The notes under the pieces were generated by a model. The model saw only the letters and a program-made list of their open reading frames with translations. It was not told the DNA's origin and ran no database searches. Positions 33,128 to 45,412 of a stretch of DNA of 64,000 nucleotides are shown here, piece after piece. A program made the position numbers and the translations under genes. Position 1 is the stretch's first letter, and each line of letters starts with the position of its first letter. Origin of the DNA: Datisca glomerata (lineage: Eukaryota > Streptophyta > Magnoliopsida > Cucurbitales > Datiscaceae); assembly GCA_003255025.1 (NCBI GenBank), contig QANY01013766.1:1-64000 (forward strand), given 5' to 3'.

Positions 33128-33669
33128 GTGAGGGAGTGAGAACCAGACCGGAAGGAATATAGGAAATGGGCTACCAGAAGGAGACTAGGACGCCAGGGAT
33201 GTGCTACCGAAAGACGGGGATGTGTGGTCGATGGGAGGGTGTTGATTCCGGTGGGGTTTTCTGATTCCGGAAGGACTGGTAGCGATGTAGATTCTGGTGG
33301 GGCTTCTGCACGTGGCGGGTTGAGAAGACGGCGTGAATAAAAGAGATTAGGGCATAGTTTTCAAGATGTCACTATAGCAACCGGTGCGACCGATCCAAAA
33401 CCGGTCGGACCGGTTTGTACAGTGCTTTATTTTGACCGGCTTTCCACCATTCCAAACTTTCTCAAAGTTTTTCTCCCTTTGCACTTTCATCCCAATCCAT
33501 AAAACAATGTTTCTAATTTCCAATTTTACCCCCATGTCCACATTTAGCTTATAGAATTTTCCACCTCAAGCAAAATCTTTGATGCACATATGAATATAAT
33601 TTGATATTCATTTGTAAATTATACATTAAATTGTATAAGTTTAGATAAATAAAAATAAAACTTCAATGT

Positions 33670-35060
33670 TTAAAATTCTGAACGCAAGTCTATTTTTACA
33701 AAAAAATCAACACTTAATGGTTTTGTAAAAATGTCAGCAAGTTGGTTTAATGTGTCTACAAACTCAAGTGCTATTTCTCTTTTTTGCACATGATCATGAA
33801 GAAACTGATGTCTAAGGTCAATATGTTTTGTGCGTGAGTGCAAAATATGATTTTTAAAAACATTAATTGCGCTAGTATTATCACAACGAATAGGAATATT
33901 TTTAAAATCTAAGCCAAAATCCCTTAAAGTTTGTTTCATCTATAAGATTTGAGCACAATAGTTGCCAGCCAAAATATATTCAGCTTCATCCATGGACACA
34001 ACTACCAAATTTTACTTCTTGCTTAACCAAGAGACAAGTGAATGTCCTAAGAATTGACACTGTGCCACTTGTACTCTTTCTATTTGTTAAGATACCGGTA
34101 AAACCGAAATCATAGTAACCAACTAGCTCAAAAATTCACATTTTGGATACCAAAAATCTAATTTGGTAGTCCCATGCAGATATTTAAAAAGTCTTTTACT
34201 GGCATTCAAATGTGACTCTTAACGACAAGTTTGAAAACATGCACACAAACAAACACTAAACATAATATCATGTCTACTTGTAGTTAAGTAAAGTAAGGAG
34301 TCAATCATACCTTGATATTTTGTACAACATTTTTACCTTTCTCGTCCTTATTGAGCTTTGTGGTAGTGTTCATGGGCATATTGCTTGACTTTACATTCTC
34401 CATTTCAAACTTCTTGAGCATATCCTTGGTGTACATCTCTTGACTTATAAAGATACCATCGTTCATTTACTTTATCTGAAGTTCGAGAAAGAAGTTCAAC
34501 TCTCACATCATACTCGTCACAAATTCCTTGCTCATTATGTTATCAAAATTCTTACACAGATGATCGTTAATGGAACCATAAATAATATCATCTACATAAA
34601 TTTGAACAATCAAGATATATTTTACTTTTAGTTTTATAAAAAGATTGTTGTCTACTTTATCGATGCTAAAACCATCATCAATAAGAAATTTACTTAGCAT
34701 TTCGTACCAAGCTCTAGGAGCTTGATTTCAGCCATAGAGAGAAATTTTAAGTTTATACACGTGATTTGAAAAGTTTAAGTTTTGGAAACCAGAAGGTTGT
34801 TTTATGAAAACTTCGTCCAAGATGCATCAATTTAAAAAGGCACTCTTGACATTCATTTGATATAAAATAAAATTTTAAAACATGCAAAGGCTAAGAGCAT
34901 TGGAATTGATTCTAGTCTAGCAACAGGAGCACAAGTTTCATCAGAGCCTATCCCTTATTTCATTAAGCTACTAATCTAGTTTTATTCCTAGTTACTATTC
35001 CATTCTCGTCTACTTTATTTCTAAATACATATTCCGTACCTATTAAAATTTTATTTATTG
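33670..35060 (-). pseudogene. Sirevirus RT and RNase H relic
   Basis: RNase H ends the block: IPIRCDNTSAINVFKNHILH, HIDLRHQFLHDHVQKREI and LADIFTKPL (33939-33670). The RT catalytic box is intact as YVDDIIYGS at about 34590, followed by CKNFDNIMSKEF. Upstream RT motifs (KTLFKLM-like, QMDVKSAFLN-like) appear in other frames to about 35060. Several frameshifts are needed. Confidence 0.85.
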
Positions 35061-35558
35061 TTCTAGGAATGAGTTCCCATACCTCATTTCTTTCAAATTG
35101 ATTTAGTTCCTCTTGCATAGTAATTATCCAATATTCATCTTTTTCAGCATCTAAAAAATTTGTATGTTCTAACTAAGAGATAAAAGTAACATTACCCATA
35201 CTATGAAGTGATGCTCTAGTTGTTACTCCTTTTTGTGATGTCTCCTACGACAAGCTCTTGAGGATGATCTTTCATGAATGTCCAATCTTTTGGAAGCTAA
35301 TTTTGCTCTTCTTCATCCACTTCTTTTGGAAGTTCAGTAGATTCTTTATTGATATCTAAATCTTTTATGCTTTGAATAGTTTCATCAACTTGATCACGAG
35401 AAGCATTAGAAAGTCTAGATTCATCAAAAACTATGTGCATAGATTCTTCCACTACTTGAGTTCTTTTATTATATACTATATATGCTTTACTAGTGGTGGA
35501 ATATCCTAAGAAGATTCTTATATCAGATTTCGAATCAAATTTACCTAGAGTATTTTTA

Positions 35559-36512
35559 TTATTTAAAATAAAACATTTGCATCCAAATACTTAAAAATAA
35601 GAAATATTTTGGGATTTTTTCGTTGAAAAGTTCATAAGTCATTTTGTTTAATAAAGGATGGATATTAACGTGATTTATAATGTAGCAAGATGTGTTTACA
35701 ACTTCAGCCCAAAAATAAGTGCGTAAGCTATGTTCATTTAACATCGTTCTTGCCATTTCTTATAGGGATTGATTTTTCCTCTCAACAGCCCATTTTGTTG
35801 AGGGGTTCTAGGAGTAAAAAGTTCATGAGAAAAACCATTTTTATTGCAAAAATCTTCTAATTTTTGAAACAATGAAACCTTTTTCATTTTGAATTGTTTG
35901 CTAAATTTTCTAAATTCTTTAAAAGTTTCATCTTGATTTTCTAGAAACATTACCAAAGTGAATCTTGAAAAATCATCGACTATGACAAACGCATAGTGTT
36001 TACCTCCAAGATCGTCGACTATGACAAGTCCATATGAAGTAATTGCAGTGGTCTAGTGGTTGACACTACATGTTTTGACTTGAAAGAACTTTTGACTTGT
36101 TTACCCATTTGACAAGCATCACAAATTTTATCTTTTTCAAAAATGAATTTTGAAGATCTTTAACAATATAATTTTTTTTAAGTTTTGAACATAAACCCGT
36201 ACTAGCATTCCCAAGTCTTCGATGTCATAGCCAACTATCATTTTCAAATACAAGAAAACATTTTTGACTATGATTTTGAAAATTTCTTAAATTTATGATG
36301 TAGACATTTTGATCTCTTTATCCAACAAATAAAATTGTATTTGATTCTTTGTCAATAATAAGGCAAAAATCTTTTTGAAAAATAACTCGATAAATTTTAT
36401 CACAAAATGGACTAATACTAAGTAAGTTATGTTTCAATCCATCTACTAATAAAATCTTATCTATAGAAGGGGAAGAATCATTACTTAAGACCCAATACTG
36501 ATTATTGTTCAT
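35559..36512 (-). pseudogene. Sirevirus integrase and protease-distal relic
   Basis: 36512-36318 gives YWVLSNDSSPSIDKILLVDG and LKHNLLSIS, the segment between protease and integrase. HKDFCNKNGFSHELFTPRTPQQNG-like sequence near 35860-35800 carries the conserved PQQNG box before the last catalytic residue. 35756-35559 holds MARTMLNEHSLRTYFWAEVV and NHVNIHPLLNKMTYELF. Confidence 0.85.
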
Positions 36513-36654
36513 TTCTTATTGACTTCAAAAGTGATGTGTCCTTTATTTCCATTAAATTTGATAAGCTTTGTCTCGTCACCGGTCATATGTCTTGAGCACC
36601 ACTATTGAGGTACCATTTATCATCTTTCTTAGGTGGTACTTACAATACATAAAT

Positions 36655-38192
36655 TCAAAAATTGATTTTTGGTACCAAAATCTTTTTGGGCCCTTGATGG
36701 TTAGTATAAAGTGGAGTCCACATGTCTTGTCTTCTATGAAAGCATGATGGACTCTTATGACCTATAATCCCACAATAATGGCAAACAATGAAAGATCGAT
36801 GTGTGTGAGTGTGAGATTGTTTAGGTTCAAAGACATTTTTATTATCTTGATTTTGAAAAGAGTTATATCCTAATCCTCTTTTGTCAGAGGCATACCTTTG
36901 GTTTCCAGGAGCTTGTTTCAATTATTACTACCGTTCATAAACTTTTGAAGAGTTGTGTTTAAATCTTTTTCTCTCTTTTGGCTTTTAACAAGATCTATAT
37001 TTATCACATGTAGAGTAGCTTTGATTTTCAAATTTTCATTTTTCAAACATGCATTTTATTCTTGAAGTTTTGTAAATACATTTTTCATAATTTTGTTTTT
37101 CATTTGTAGTTTTTCAATTTCTCCAAAAAGTTCTTCAAAAGCTCATTTAAGATCATTATAGCTAGGCTTACTATTTAAAGTTGGTTTAGAAGAACTTACC
37201 TCATCTTTTAAAATCATGAAGCACATGTTTACTACTTCCTCTGCATCTTCTTTGATGTCACTTTCATCTGTTTCATCCCAAATTGCTTTGAATGCTCTTC
37301 GTTTGAATTTCTTCGGACTGTTGGTTAAGTTTAGACAATCGGCCTTGATATGTCCAACTTTCTTACATTCATAGCATGTGAGTACGTCGCGTCATACTTT
37401 CTTGAGGTACTCTTTCATCTATTTAGAAATTGTTTGAAATGTCTTGTAAGGAGAGTTATCATCTTCTTCATCATAGTCTTCATTTTCATACTCAGACTGC
37501 TCTAAAGTTGATTTTAGAGTTATACTTTTCTTCTTTGCGTTTCTTCTCCTTCATTTTCTTTGAGTCTCGTCTCATATGTCATCAACGATCCAATGAGTTC
37601 TTCGAGAGGCAGAATGTTGAGATCTTTGGCCTCTTGGATCGCTGTAACTTTAGCTTCCCAACTCTTCTGCAATCACCTATGAATTTTTCTTACATTTCCA
37701 CATTAGAGTATGTTTTTCTAAGAGATTTGAGTCCATTGATAATATCAGTAAATTGAGTAAACATGTCACGCACATATTCATCATTTTGCATCTTAAATAA
37801 TTCATAATTATGTATGAGCATGCTTATCTTAGACTCTTTAACTTGGTTAGTACCCTCATGTGTGACTTCAAGCATGTGCCATATTGATTAAGCAGATTCA
37901 CAACTGGATTTTCTATTAATAGCACAGTATACCACATTCATAGCTTTAGCATTTAACAAAATCTTCTTTTTATCTTTGTCATTACATTCACTACTAACTT
38001 TAGTAACATTCTTACATTCTACAGTTTTGTGTGGAATATGCGGATCATTTTCTTTGACATCTCATAGATTATAATCTATAGATTGTACATAAATTTTCAT
38101 GCGAGCATTCCAATATGTATAATTATTCCCATGAAAGAAAGATGGTCTAGTGGTAGATTGACCTTCAACAATAGATCCAATCGTGGTTACCA
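36655..38192 (-). pseudogene. Sirevirus gag relic with two zinc knuckles
   Basis: It starts at an ATG at 38192 (MVTTIGSIVEGQSTTR, then HGNNYTYWNARMKIYVQSID), hits a stop after YNL, and resumes through MLEVTHEGTNQVKESKISML and RDMFTQFTDIINGLKSL (37875-37690). A first CCHC knuckle CYECKKVGHIKADC lies at about 37380-37340 and a second, CHYCGIIGHKSPSC, at about 36790-36740. Two knuckles separated by a long linker fit a Sirevirus Gag. Confidence 0.85.
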
Positions 38193-38289
38193 TTTACTCA
38201 TAGACTTGAGTGACTAAGCTCGAAGGGGTGTCTTAAAACCTAATACCTTCAGAGCAACTGGTTTGGGAGCTATTAACTGAAAGCGTTAA

Positions 38290-38897
38290 AGGAAAACAAA
38301 TTCAAAAATGAAAAGAAAAAAAGAAAAAAAAAAGAATGGTTGAGCATGGTTGATAATTCAAGACGTGGAATGGTAAGTTTGGGGGTATTACAAAAAAAGT
38401 TAAGTTGAGCTCATTGATTCCTAGAATGCATGTGTGACTATGAGTAAAGATTGAGCCGAAATATTATCTTTTATCCTACCCTTAACCCTAGCCATACATT
38501 ACAAGCCTAGGAAAATCCTAATAATCTAAAGTGTTGTCGTTTGCCTACATTAGTGGAGAGTGACATAAAAAATTGGCCTATGAAATTCTAATATAGTAAT
38601 AGATTAATAGATCCGCTTTTAGAATACTTGGTTGCATGAACTCATTTAAGACTAAGAAGTTGGACGGCTTCAAGGTGTAATGTAAGTTGGTAGTTGTGTT
38701 GAAACTTTACATGATCACAATTTATAAGTTTTTCTTGGGTTATCGCTATTTTGAAATCTCTTATGCATGTTTAGCTAGTCAAAACATTTCATCGTTTGAT
38801 CCATAGTTTTGTCTAATTAGTGTTTAATGTTTTCTTGTTTGATTTTTTATTTTAGTTTTGCTCGAGCACTAGCAAAAAGTTATGTTTGGGGGTATTC
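38290..38897 (+). mobile_element. Gypsy (Tat/Athila-like) 3' internal fragment
   Basis: Non-coding plus-strand sequence ends with TTTGCTCGAGCACTAGCAAA and a polypurine tract GTTTGGGGGTA (38884-38894) directly before an LTR start. This CTCGAG...AGCAAAA...TTTGGGGGTAT string is characteristic of the 3' end of plant Tat/Athila gypsy elements. The coding part is absent. Confidence 0.7.
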
Positions 38898-40100
38898 GAT
38901 GAGCATGTTTCACACTCATATTTTAGATAATCTTAATTTTAATTTTATTGGTCTTTTGAGTTTTAATGTTTGATTTATGTTTATTTTTGTTTTTATCTTA
39001 TAGGTTAGATATTCAAATGCATTTGGGTTGATTTTGAAATATTTTGAAGGCAAAAATGTTGATAAAACAAGAAAAATATGGATCTGGGCAACCATAGGAA
39101 GAAGTAACCCAGCGCTGTGGTGCTGGCTTTTCAGCGCGACGGTGCTGGCTTCCTAGCGTTGGGACGCTAGCACATGCCAAATTGCTTAGCCTCATGATGC
39201 TGGTGCAATTTTAGAATTTTTTTTTGTTATTTTGTTGCTCCAATCCAATCCTTGGCGAAGCCTAGTGTATAAATATAATATATTAGGAGAGGAAACAAAG
39301 ACAGATCCAATCAGGAGATGGATCTCAACTTCAATTCATCCTCAAATCTAGTTTTTTCTTCTCTTTTCCTTTATGTTCATGAATATTATTAGGATATTTT
39401 CTTATTTTAGTATGTTCCAAATTTCTTATCTCGGGCTACGACGTAGCCAAACCATGATTATTCATAAATTTTTATTTTCAATTCAATTGATATTTATTCA
39501 GTATTATTGAGTGTTATAATCCGTTCTTAATGATTGTGATCGTCTGGCAAGCTATTGTATGATTTTGGATTTAAATATGAGACTTTAAAGTGATTATTAA
39601 ATTTGCTCTTGATTTATAAAATCATTTGAATTTCATAAGTTAGAGATAATTATGGATCTAGTGTAGCAATTCATAATTCCTTGTGCTTAATGAGTTTCAA
39701 TTTATTTAATTTTGGCAGAGAGGTGAGATTACTATTTTTCTTCATTATTATCGATGTTTGAAAAAGATTGATAATTACATTAGAAAAATTTGCTGTCAAC
39801 AATTTGATAAACATTGATTGATTGAGATTTAGAATTTTGAGCATGTTTGGTTTCGTGAAATAAAAAATCCTAGAGCTTTTAACTATTCGAATTCGAATTA
39901 TTTCTCCTTATCAATTATTATTCCTTTTTTTTTCAATTAAATCATTCATAAATCCCAAATTTTCATCATTCTCAATTAGAATTAAGGTCTAGTTGATTTC
40001 AATACTTAATATCAATCAATTCTATGGACGGTACTTTATTTCATAAAATTTATTACTTGACAATGATTGTGTACACTTGCACTCTAAAAAAATCGTAACA
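38898..40100 (+). repeat. Gypsy (Tat/Athila-like) LTR, 1.2 kb
   Basis: It begins CGATGAGCATG (the expected TGATGAGC with its first base changed) and ends near TCGTAACA at 40100 after ACACTTGCACTC, a usual 3' end of this LTR type. A TATA-like box, TGTATAAATATAATA, is at about 39266-39280. A GC-rich inverted patch (AGCGCTGTGGTGCTGGC and relatives) lies at 39110-39175. No downstream primer site or gag follows, so this is the 3' LTR of a truncated element. Confidence 0.65.
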
Positions 40101-40269
40101 CTTATTTTTCCTTTAAATCAACTTTGTCTTATTTGAATATTTTTTTATTTTAATCTATAGATACTACTAACAGAGGATTTTGTTAAAATATCATTGATGA
40201 ATGATATTTTTTCTCGTCGGCCAGTGTGCGTTATGGGAAAAAAATCTCCTATGCACTACATTGATTGTT

Positions 40270-41960
40270 CTCTTAATACTTCCTTACCTTGATAAATACT
40301 CTTCCAAGCCAACCCAGAAGCAATTCTTCTAAGATGTAGTAGTTCTTCAGAATGGTGAGCATTTTGTTGAAATTACTTTTATCTCCATTAAAAAATAGTA
40401 CTTCAAATCACATTTGTTGAAAAACTTTTGCAGGAAACACATGTTGATAAGCCAAGAAATGAGAATAGAATAACTTTTGAATACAAACACTCTTGAGGGG
40501 CATAATCCTTCAGCGCATGTAGCCAACAACTCATCAAGAAGAACCAATATCAATCCCTCTCAAAACTATCATTCTCAAGGTTTTCATTAAGGAAGTTCTA
40601 TCAATTTTAGAGGTAGTGGAAGAGGGAGGGGCAGAAATAGCAATAGAAAAATGTGTCAAATATGTAGAAGGCCGGACCACTGTGCTTCAACTTACTATAG
40701 CAGGTTTGATCCTACTCTTCAACCTGATTCTCAGCAGCATAACTCAGACATTATTTTCAAGAGCTCAGACACATGCTCATTCTTAGAGAACAAAAAATGC
40801 ATGTGTTACTTCAACAGGTTATGCAGAAGATAATGTTTAGAATCTTGACATTGCTGTAAATCACCATGTCACGCTTGATTTTGGAAATCCTTCAATAAAA
40901 AAATATTAATGGATGGAAATAGTAAGCTTTTAAGTATTACACACATTGGTAAAAGCTCTTTGTTACTTCAAATGATCATATTGCTTTAACTTTGGATGAA
41001 ATTCAATATGTTCATTCCTGCACTAAATAATTACTTAGTATATCTAAAATCACTACTGATAACCATGTAACTATAGAATTTGACTAAAATTATTTCTATT
41101 TGAAGGACAAGACTTCGAGGATGGTGCTGAGAGACAATGTAATACTAAACTTAAATGTGTTCAAAGTGACTGGGGAGGGGAATTTAGGCCATTGTTGTTA
41201 CCTACCTAAAATCAACTTAGAGTTCAATTATACACATCAAGAGAATGGTAGAATAGAGAGAAAACATAGAGATAGAGATATGACTGAAGAAATAAATGTC
41301 TCTAATTGTTCATGCTAAACTTCCTCTAAAATTTTGGTGGAAAGCTTTTTCAAATGCTCCAACTCCTGTTTTAAACAACAAAAGTCCATATGAGAGATTG
41401 TTTGACAAAGTACCAATTATCTTTCCCTTAGATTGTTTGGTTATGCATGTTTTTCATTCTTAAGACCATATAATCCACATAAGTTTGTCTATCACAGTAA
41501 AAATGCATCTTTTAGGTTATAGCTCATCTCATAAAGTTACTTATGTTTTTATCCACTTTCTGATAAAACTTGCATTTCTCGATGTGTCATTTTCAATGAA
41601 ATTGATTTTCCTTGTAGTAACCTTGTCACTAAATAGGCTATTCAAATCCAAACTATCCATCCTATTCTGTTGGGGTTCTTCCCATTTCCATAACATGACA
41701 CTCTCTTGTCTCCTTTTCAACAGCCACAACACCACAAGCACTCACTGAAGCATCCTCCTCCTCTTAGTCTTGCTCATCATCAGTACCAGATGATGCTTCT
41801 TATCAGACATGTAACTCTTCACCCTTCTCATTCTACTTATTGTTTTTCAAACTGAATTATTCCCTTTACAACCTCACCCCCCTCCCCACAACACTTCACT
41901 CAACTACCATATGTTCCCACTGATAAAACAGTGAGTTCTACTCACCCTATACTTACCAGG
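40270..41960 (+). pseudogene. Copia B gag-protease-integrase relic (first half of a split element)
   Basis: Plus-strand fragments in copia order: gag with an RGSGRGRGRNSN-rich linker and zinc knuckle CQICRRPDHCAST (40650-40690), protease-distal text (NHHVTLDFGNPS, LDEIQYVHSC), then integrase. Integrase includes GEGNLGHCCYLPKINLEFNY (a decayed SDxGGEF region), YTHQENGRIERKHR, LPLKFWWKAFSNAPTPVLNN and SPYERLFDK to about 41420, then degraded sequence to 41960. RT is missing here; a matching linker-RT-RNase H-LTR block in the same orientation starts at 56465. Frames are broken. Confidence 0.8.
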
Positions 41961-41994
41961 CCTAAAATTTAATTATTTATTTATTAATATAGAA

Positions 41995-42159
41995 GGCTGC
42001 ACGATGACTGTGATATCATCATGTAGCCTACAAGAAGGCTGCAGGATGACCTCAAATTTAATTATTTAAATATTAATATAGAAGGCTACACGATGACTGT
42101 GATATCATTATGTAGCCTACAAGAAGGCTACACGATGACCATGAGGTCATCCTGCAGCC
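41995..42159. repeat. 34-nt palindromes, left array of the Ulp1 MULE
   Basis: Three palindromes with arms like GGCTACACGATGAC and GGCTACAT-ATGATATCA lie at 41995-42028, 42084-42117 and 42126-42159. The first two belong to an 89-bp tandem duplication that includes the AT-rich ATTTAATTATTTA leader (about 41966 and 42055). Half units occur at about 42037 and 42168. Confidence 0.85.
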
Positions 42160-42374
42160 GTCAAGAAGGCTATGTAGAGGGAAAATTAGGATTTAAACAA
42201 CATATAGTATAAATAATCAAGTATTCAATAACATATAAAAATTTGGGCATTTAAAAACCATGTAAAGTATAAAAACTACATAACCAAGTTATATAATAAA
42301 AAAATATTTTTGTACACGTCCACATACAAATAACTCAATTGTCATTTTTTTACAAAATTCTGGCATTTTTTAGT

Positions 42375-43224
42375 TATTTCTGCAAGATTCATCCCGTATG
42401 TGATGGCTTCGTCAAACTTCAAGAGAATACCTCCCAATCAAAGCTATGAAACACAAGAAATATAAAAACATAATTAAATAATATGTATGAAATTATAAGT
42501 GTATAGTGAACTTTAAAAAATATATTTATTTCACTTACACATTCTTTTGTTGTAAAACCTTCATGATCTCATATGTCCACATCTCTTTTATGGGTTGAAC
42601 CTCCGGTCTCTTCATATAAAGGTTCATGGCTTAAACCAGACGAGAGATTATCTTCATGAAAGGTTTCACCAAATATGGATACATGGGAGCGTTGGTGTGG
42701 CGTGCTCAAGTAGTTGAAAATATGAATTAACTAGGCATTCAAATCAAGCTCCAACGCCACCCAGTGACTATCATTCACATTCATTGGAAACACAACCTAT
42801 AGAAATTAATAGATAAGAATAAATATTGGCCATTATAAGTAAAAAAAAAAGTATGTTTACTAGCTTTTTTACAAGACATACCTTATCAGAAAATCCCTAG
42901 TCCCTTCCAAAATGAATCTACAAGCTAAGGACTTGGAACCGAAGAGGATCATCAACCTCGAAGTCATAGCTCGTGAGATATTGCTCAAACTCTTCCAGTT
43001 GGTCAGACAGGTTTTCTTGTAATGTCACAGGAAACATTGTAAAGTAATCAAAAGTCATCATGAAGTATACATGATGCCCATGAAGACATCGTGTAGTCTA
43101 TATGAGGTTCAAAAACATCTTACCTACAGATGTGAATCAGCAACAGTGACCTTGATGTGAGAGTTGTTATCTTGTAAATCCCTCCAAATGAGCTCTAAGT
43201 ATACATCCGATATGTTGCAATGTA
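42375..43224 (-). pseudogene. Ulp1-like (C48) protease pseudogene
   Basis: Minus-strand translation gives HCNISDVYLELIWRDLQDNN with KVTVADSHL (about 43224-43130), then LSDQLEEFEQYL and DFEVDDPLRF (about 43010-42935). NVNDSHWVALELDLNA follows, with the catalytic His-Trp pair at about 42775-42730, then a scrap ending LKFDEAITYGMNLAEITKK (about 42415-42365). NDxHWVxLxxDL is the signature of Ulp1-type proteases. Stops interrupt every block and the catalytic Cys region is not clear. In host cells such proteases cleave SUMO; this copy cannot. Confidence 0.65.
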
Positions 43225-43400
43225 ATAAATATTACATAAGATATTTATATTTATTCAAAATACCACATTAAAAAAGATTATAAATAACTGCTTACATCTG
43301 ACTCAAACATTGAAAAGGTGGGTGACTAATTTTTTGAACCAGGTTAGATCAGAGGTGTAAAATCATGTACAACGTAATTAAATATCAACATTAGGAGTTT

Positions 43401-43588
43401 TGTAACCATCTTGTAAACTACGCGATGGTTACATGAATATCATGTAACCATGGTGTAGATTAGAAGATCATGTAGACTACACAATGGTTACACGTGTATC
43501 TTGTAACCATCGTGTAGACTACAAGAAAGGTACATGATGATCGTGTACTCATCTTAAAGCCTACATGATGGTTACACGGACATCTTAT
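43401..43588. repeat. 41-nt palindromes, right array of the Ulp1 MULE
   Basis: Two 41-nt palindromes, 43418-43458 and 43477-43517, have arms CTACGCGATGGTTACA / TGTAACCATGGTGTAG and CTACACAATGGTTACA / TGTAACCATCGTGTAG. They are 59 bp apart. Partial copies flank them (43401 and 43530-43580). Confidence 0.85.
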
Positions 43589-45412
43589 TGTTGGAATTAT
43601 GTCCATAAAGTAAGGTGTAATAACTAATTATGGGTATTTAGTTATTTCTCTAACATTTATGTATACTAAATTTTATGAATAAATGAAAGTTTTCCTTTAA
43701 TTAAAGTGTGTTTGTAATTTACTTAAGTACTGGAACTATTATCAGAGTAAGAAGGGTAAAGACAGAGGGGTCCTCCAGACAAACTCTTCCAAAATAGTTC
43801 AAAATGTTATTCGCAGTGTTAGAATCGATAGGAAAATCGAGTCCGATTACGACTGTTAGATTGAACCAAAGAATGCCGGTCTCGAGGCATGGGAGTAGAG
43901 ACTCTAACGGTTGAATTAGACATCTTATGAAACATGTTGAATAGACTAGTAACAAATTTGTTTAAAGCAAAGCTGTTTATCTAGCTCTGAATCTAATTGT
44001 TACACCTTAAGGGTATTTTCATAATTACCTTAATCTTGAGGTGAATAAGAAACTTGACCTAGTTAATTGCGATCTTTAATACGTCAAATGAGTGAGTTCA
44101 AATTATCAGACAATAATTCAGTTTTTGGGATTGTGATTAGACTATGTTGGAGTTGCGTGATTCACAGTTATGAAGTTCATGATAGGATTACAATAGCAAC
44201 AATATCATTATGCTTTATTGATGCGTGTGTAAATAAATAAATCGAGACTGATACTCGATGACATGAGTCATTGAATAAGACATTGTGAACTGTATGAGAT
44301 AATTCACTTATATATCTTTCTTATTCACAGTCAATAAATGAGTTAAGGAAATAATAATTAGATGGGTAAAACAATAATTTACATCTAACTCTTGTTACTG
44401 ATATTCAAGAAAGGTAACATCATAAAATATGTTATGGACCGTGAAATAAATATGTTTATTTGCACCAATTGAAAATGTAGCGCGCATGAATCAATAGTTG
44501 ATACGGCATCAGATCTATAGCTGAGTCATACGATATCAGGATTAAATAGGAATGGAGTTTATGGAGATAAATTAACCTGGTATTTGAATCTCATAGCTTT
44601 ATTCATGTGGGTTCATTCGGTCTTAGAAGTACATGAATGAGAAACAACATCTGTTGGACCAAAAATGTGTTTCGGATCAAGATACACTTCTCGAGCCCAT
44701 ATGTGATATGTGTCATCACTAAATTAGTGAAGAGCAGAATTAATGTTCAAATTAATTAATTTTTTATTTTTTAATTATTAGATAATTAGAAAATAAAAGA
44801 AATTAATTAATTGATAGTGATCAATTTAGTTTATGAATTTAGAATGGACACAACATTTACTCTAAAGAAGATGTGAAAATCGTAGAGAGTAGTGTAGGGA
44901 TATGGGTATGTGTAAATTTTGTAATTATTATATAATGGATTGCAATATGGTTGCATCCCTAAGCTAAGTGTTAGATAGAGTAGAAAAAAGTTTTCTCTAA
45001 CCCCTCCCTACAGTTGTAGCCGAAAACCAAGAGGAAGAAGAGAAAAAATTATTTTTTCTTCCTCAGTTGTTTAGAGAGCTCACACTCTATTCCTAACAAT
45101 ATCCTTACGAGACATACTTCTTAATCCTATCAGTGGTTATTGATGTAAAGATTGATTAAAGTTCTGTGAATATCAAGAACGAGGATTGCAAGACATTAAA
45201 TTAGATTCAGCCAATTCAGAAATTCTTCATTACAAGAAAAGGTCAAAATTGTTTCTAACTCTTCTCGATACATTTATCTAAATATGTATGATCATTGAAA
45301 GGTTTTATATTTAATATGATTAAATATTTGTTCTAAAAATTGTTTGATATTCTGCCCACGAACCGTTCGTGGTTCATTAAATTTTCTTCAATTTCTAAAA
45401 CTCGATCCAACA
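43589..45412 (+). repeat. 5' LTR of copia E1 (1824 bp)
   Basis: It starts TGTTGGAATTATGTCC and ends CGATCCAACA, so the short inverted termini TGTTGGA/TCCAACA match. ATTGATATCAGAGTC immediately follows, a mutated initiator-Met primer site (consensus TGGTATCAGAGC). Further copies in reverse orientation lie at 50552-51167, 53626-55512 and 53341-56464. Confidence 0.9.

Larger units (their letters stand above)
31569..38280 (-). mobile_element. Sirevirus-like copia retrotransposon body, minus strand, defective
   Basis: From high to low coordinates: gag start (38192), two zinc knuckles (about 37385 and 36770), integrase, RT, RNase H (33670), an additional ORF (33127-31917), the polypurine tract and the 3' LTR. 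A long gag with two CCHC boxes and an ORF after RNase H are Sirevirus features. The 5' end is truncated near 38280, where gypsy-type sequence begins. All frames carry stops or shifts. Confidence 0.85.
41964..43588 (-). mobile_element. Ulp1-bearing Mutator-like element remnant
   Basis: Palindromic arrays at both sides (41995-42159 and 43401-43588) flank a minus-strand relic of a Ulp1-type cysteine protease. Plant MULEs carrying Ulp1/C48 domains are an established class. The left edge coincides with the break in copia B; the right edge is the LTR of copia E1 at 43589, so the right terminus may be lost. No transposase is present. Confidence 0.6.
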
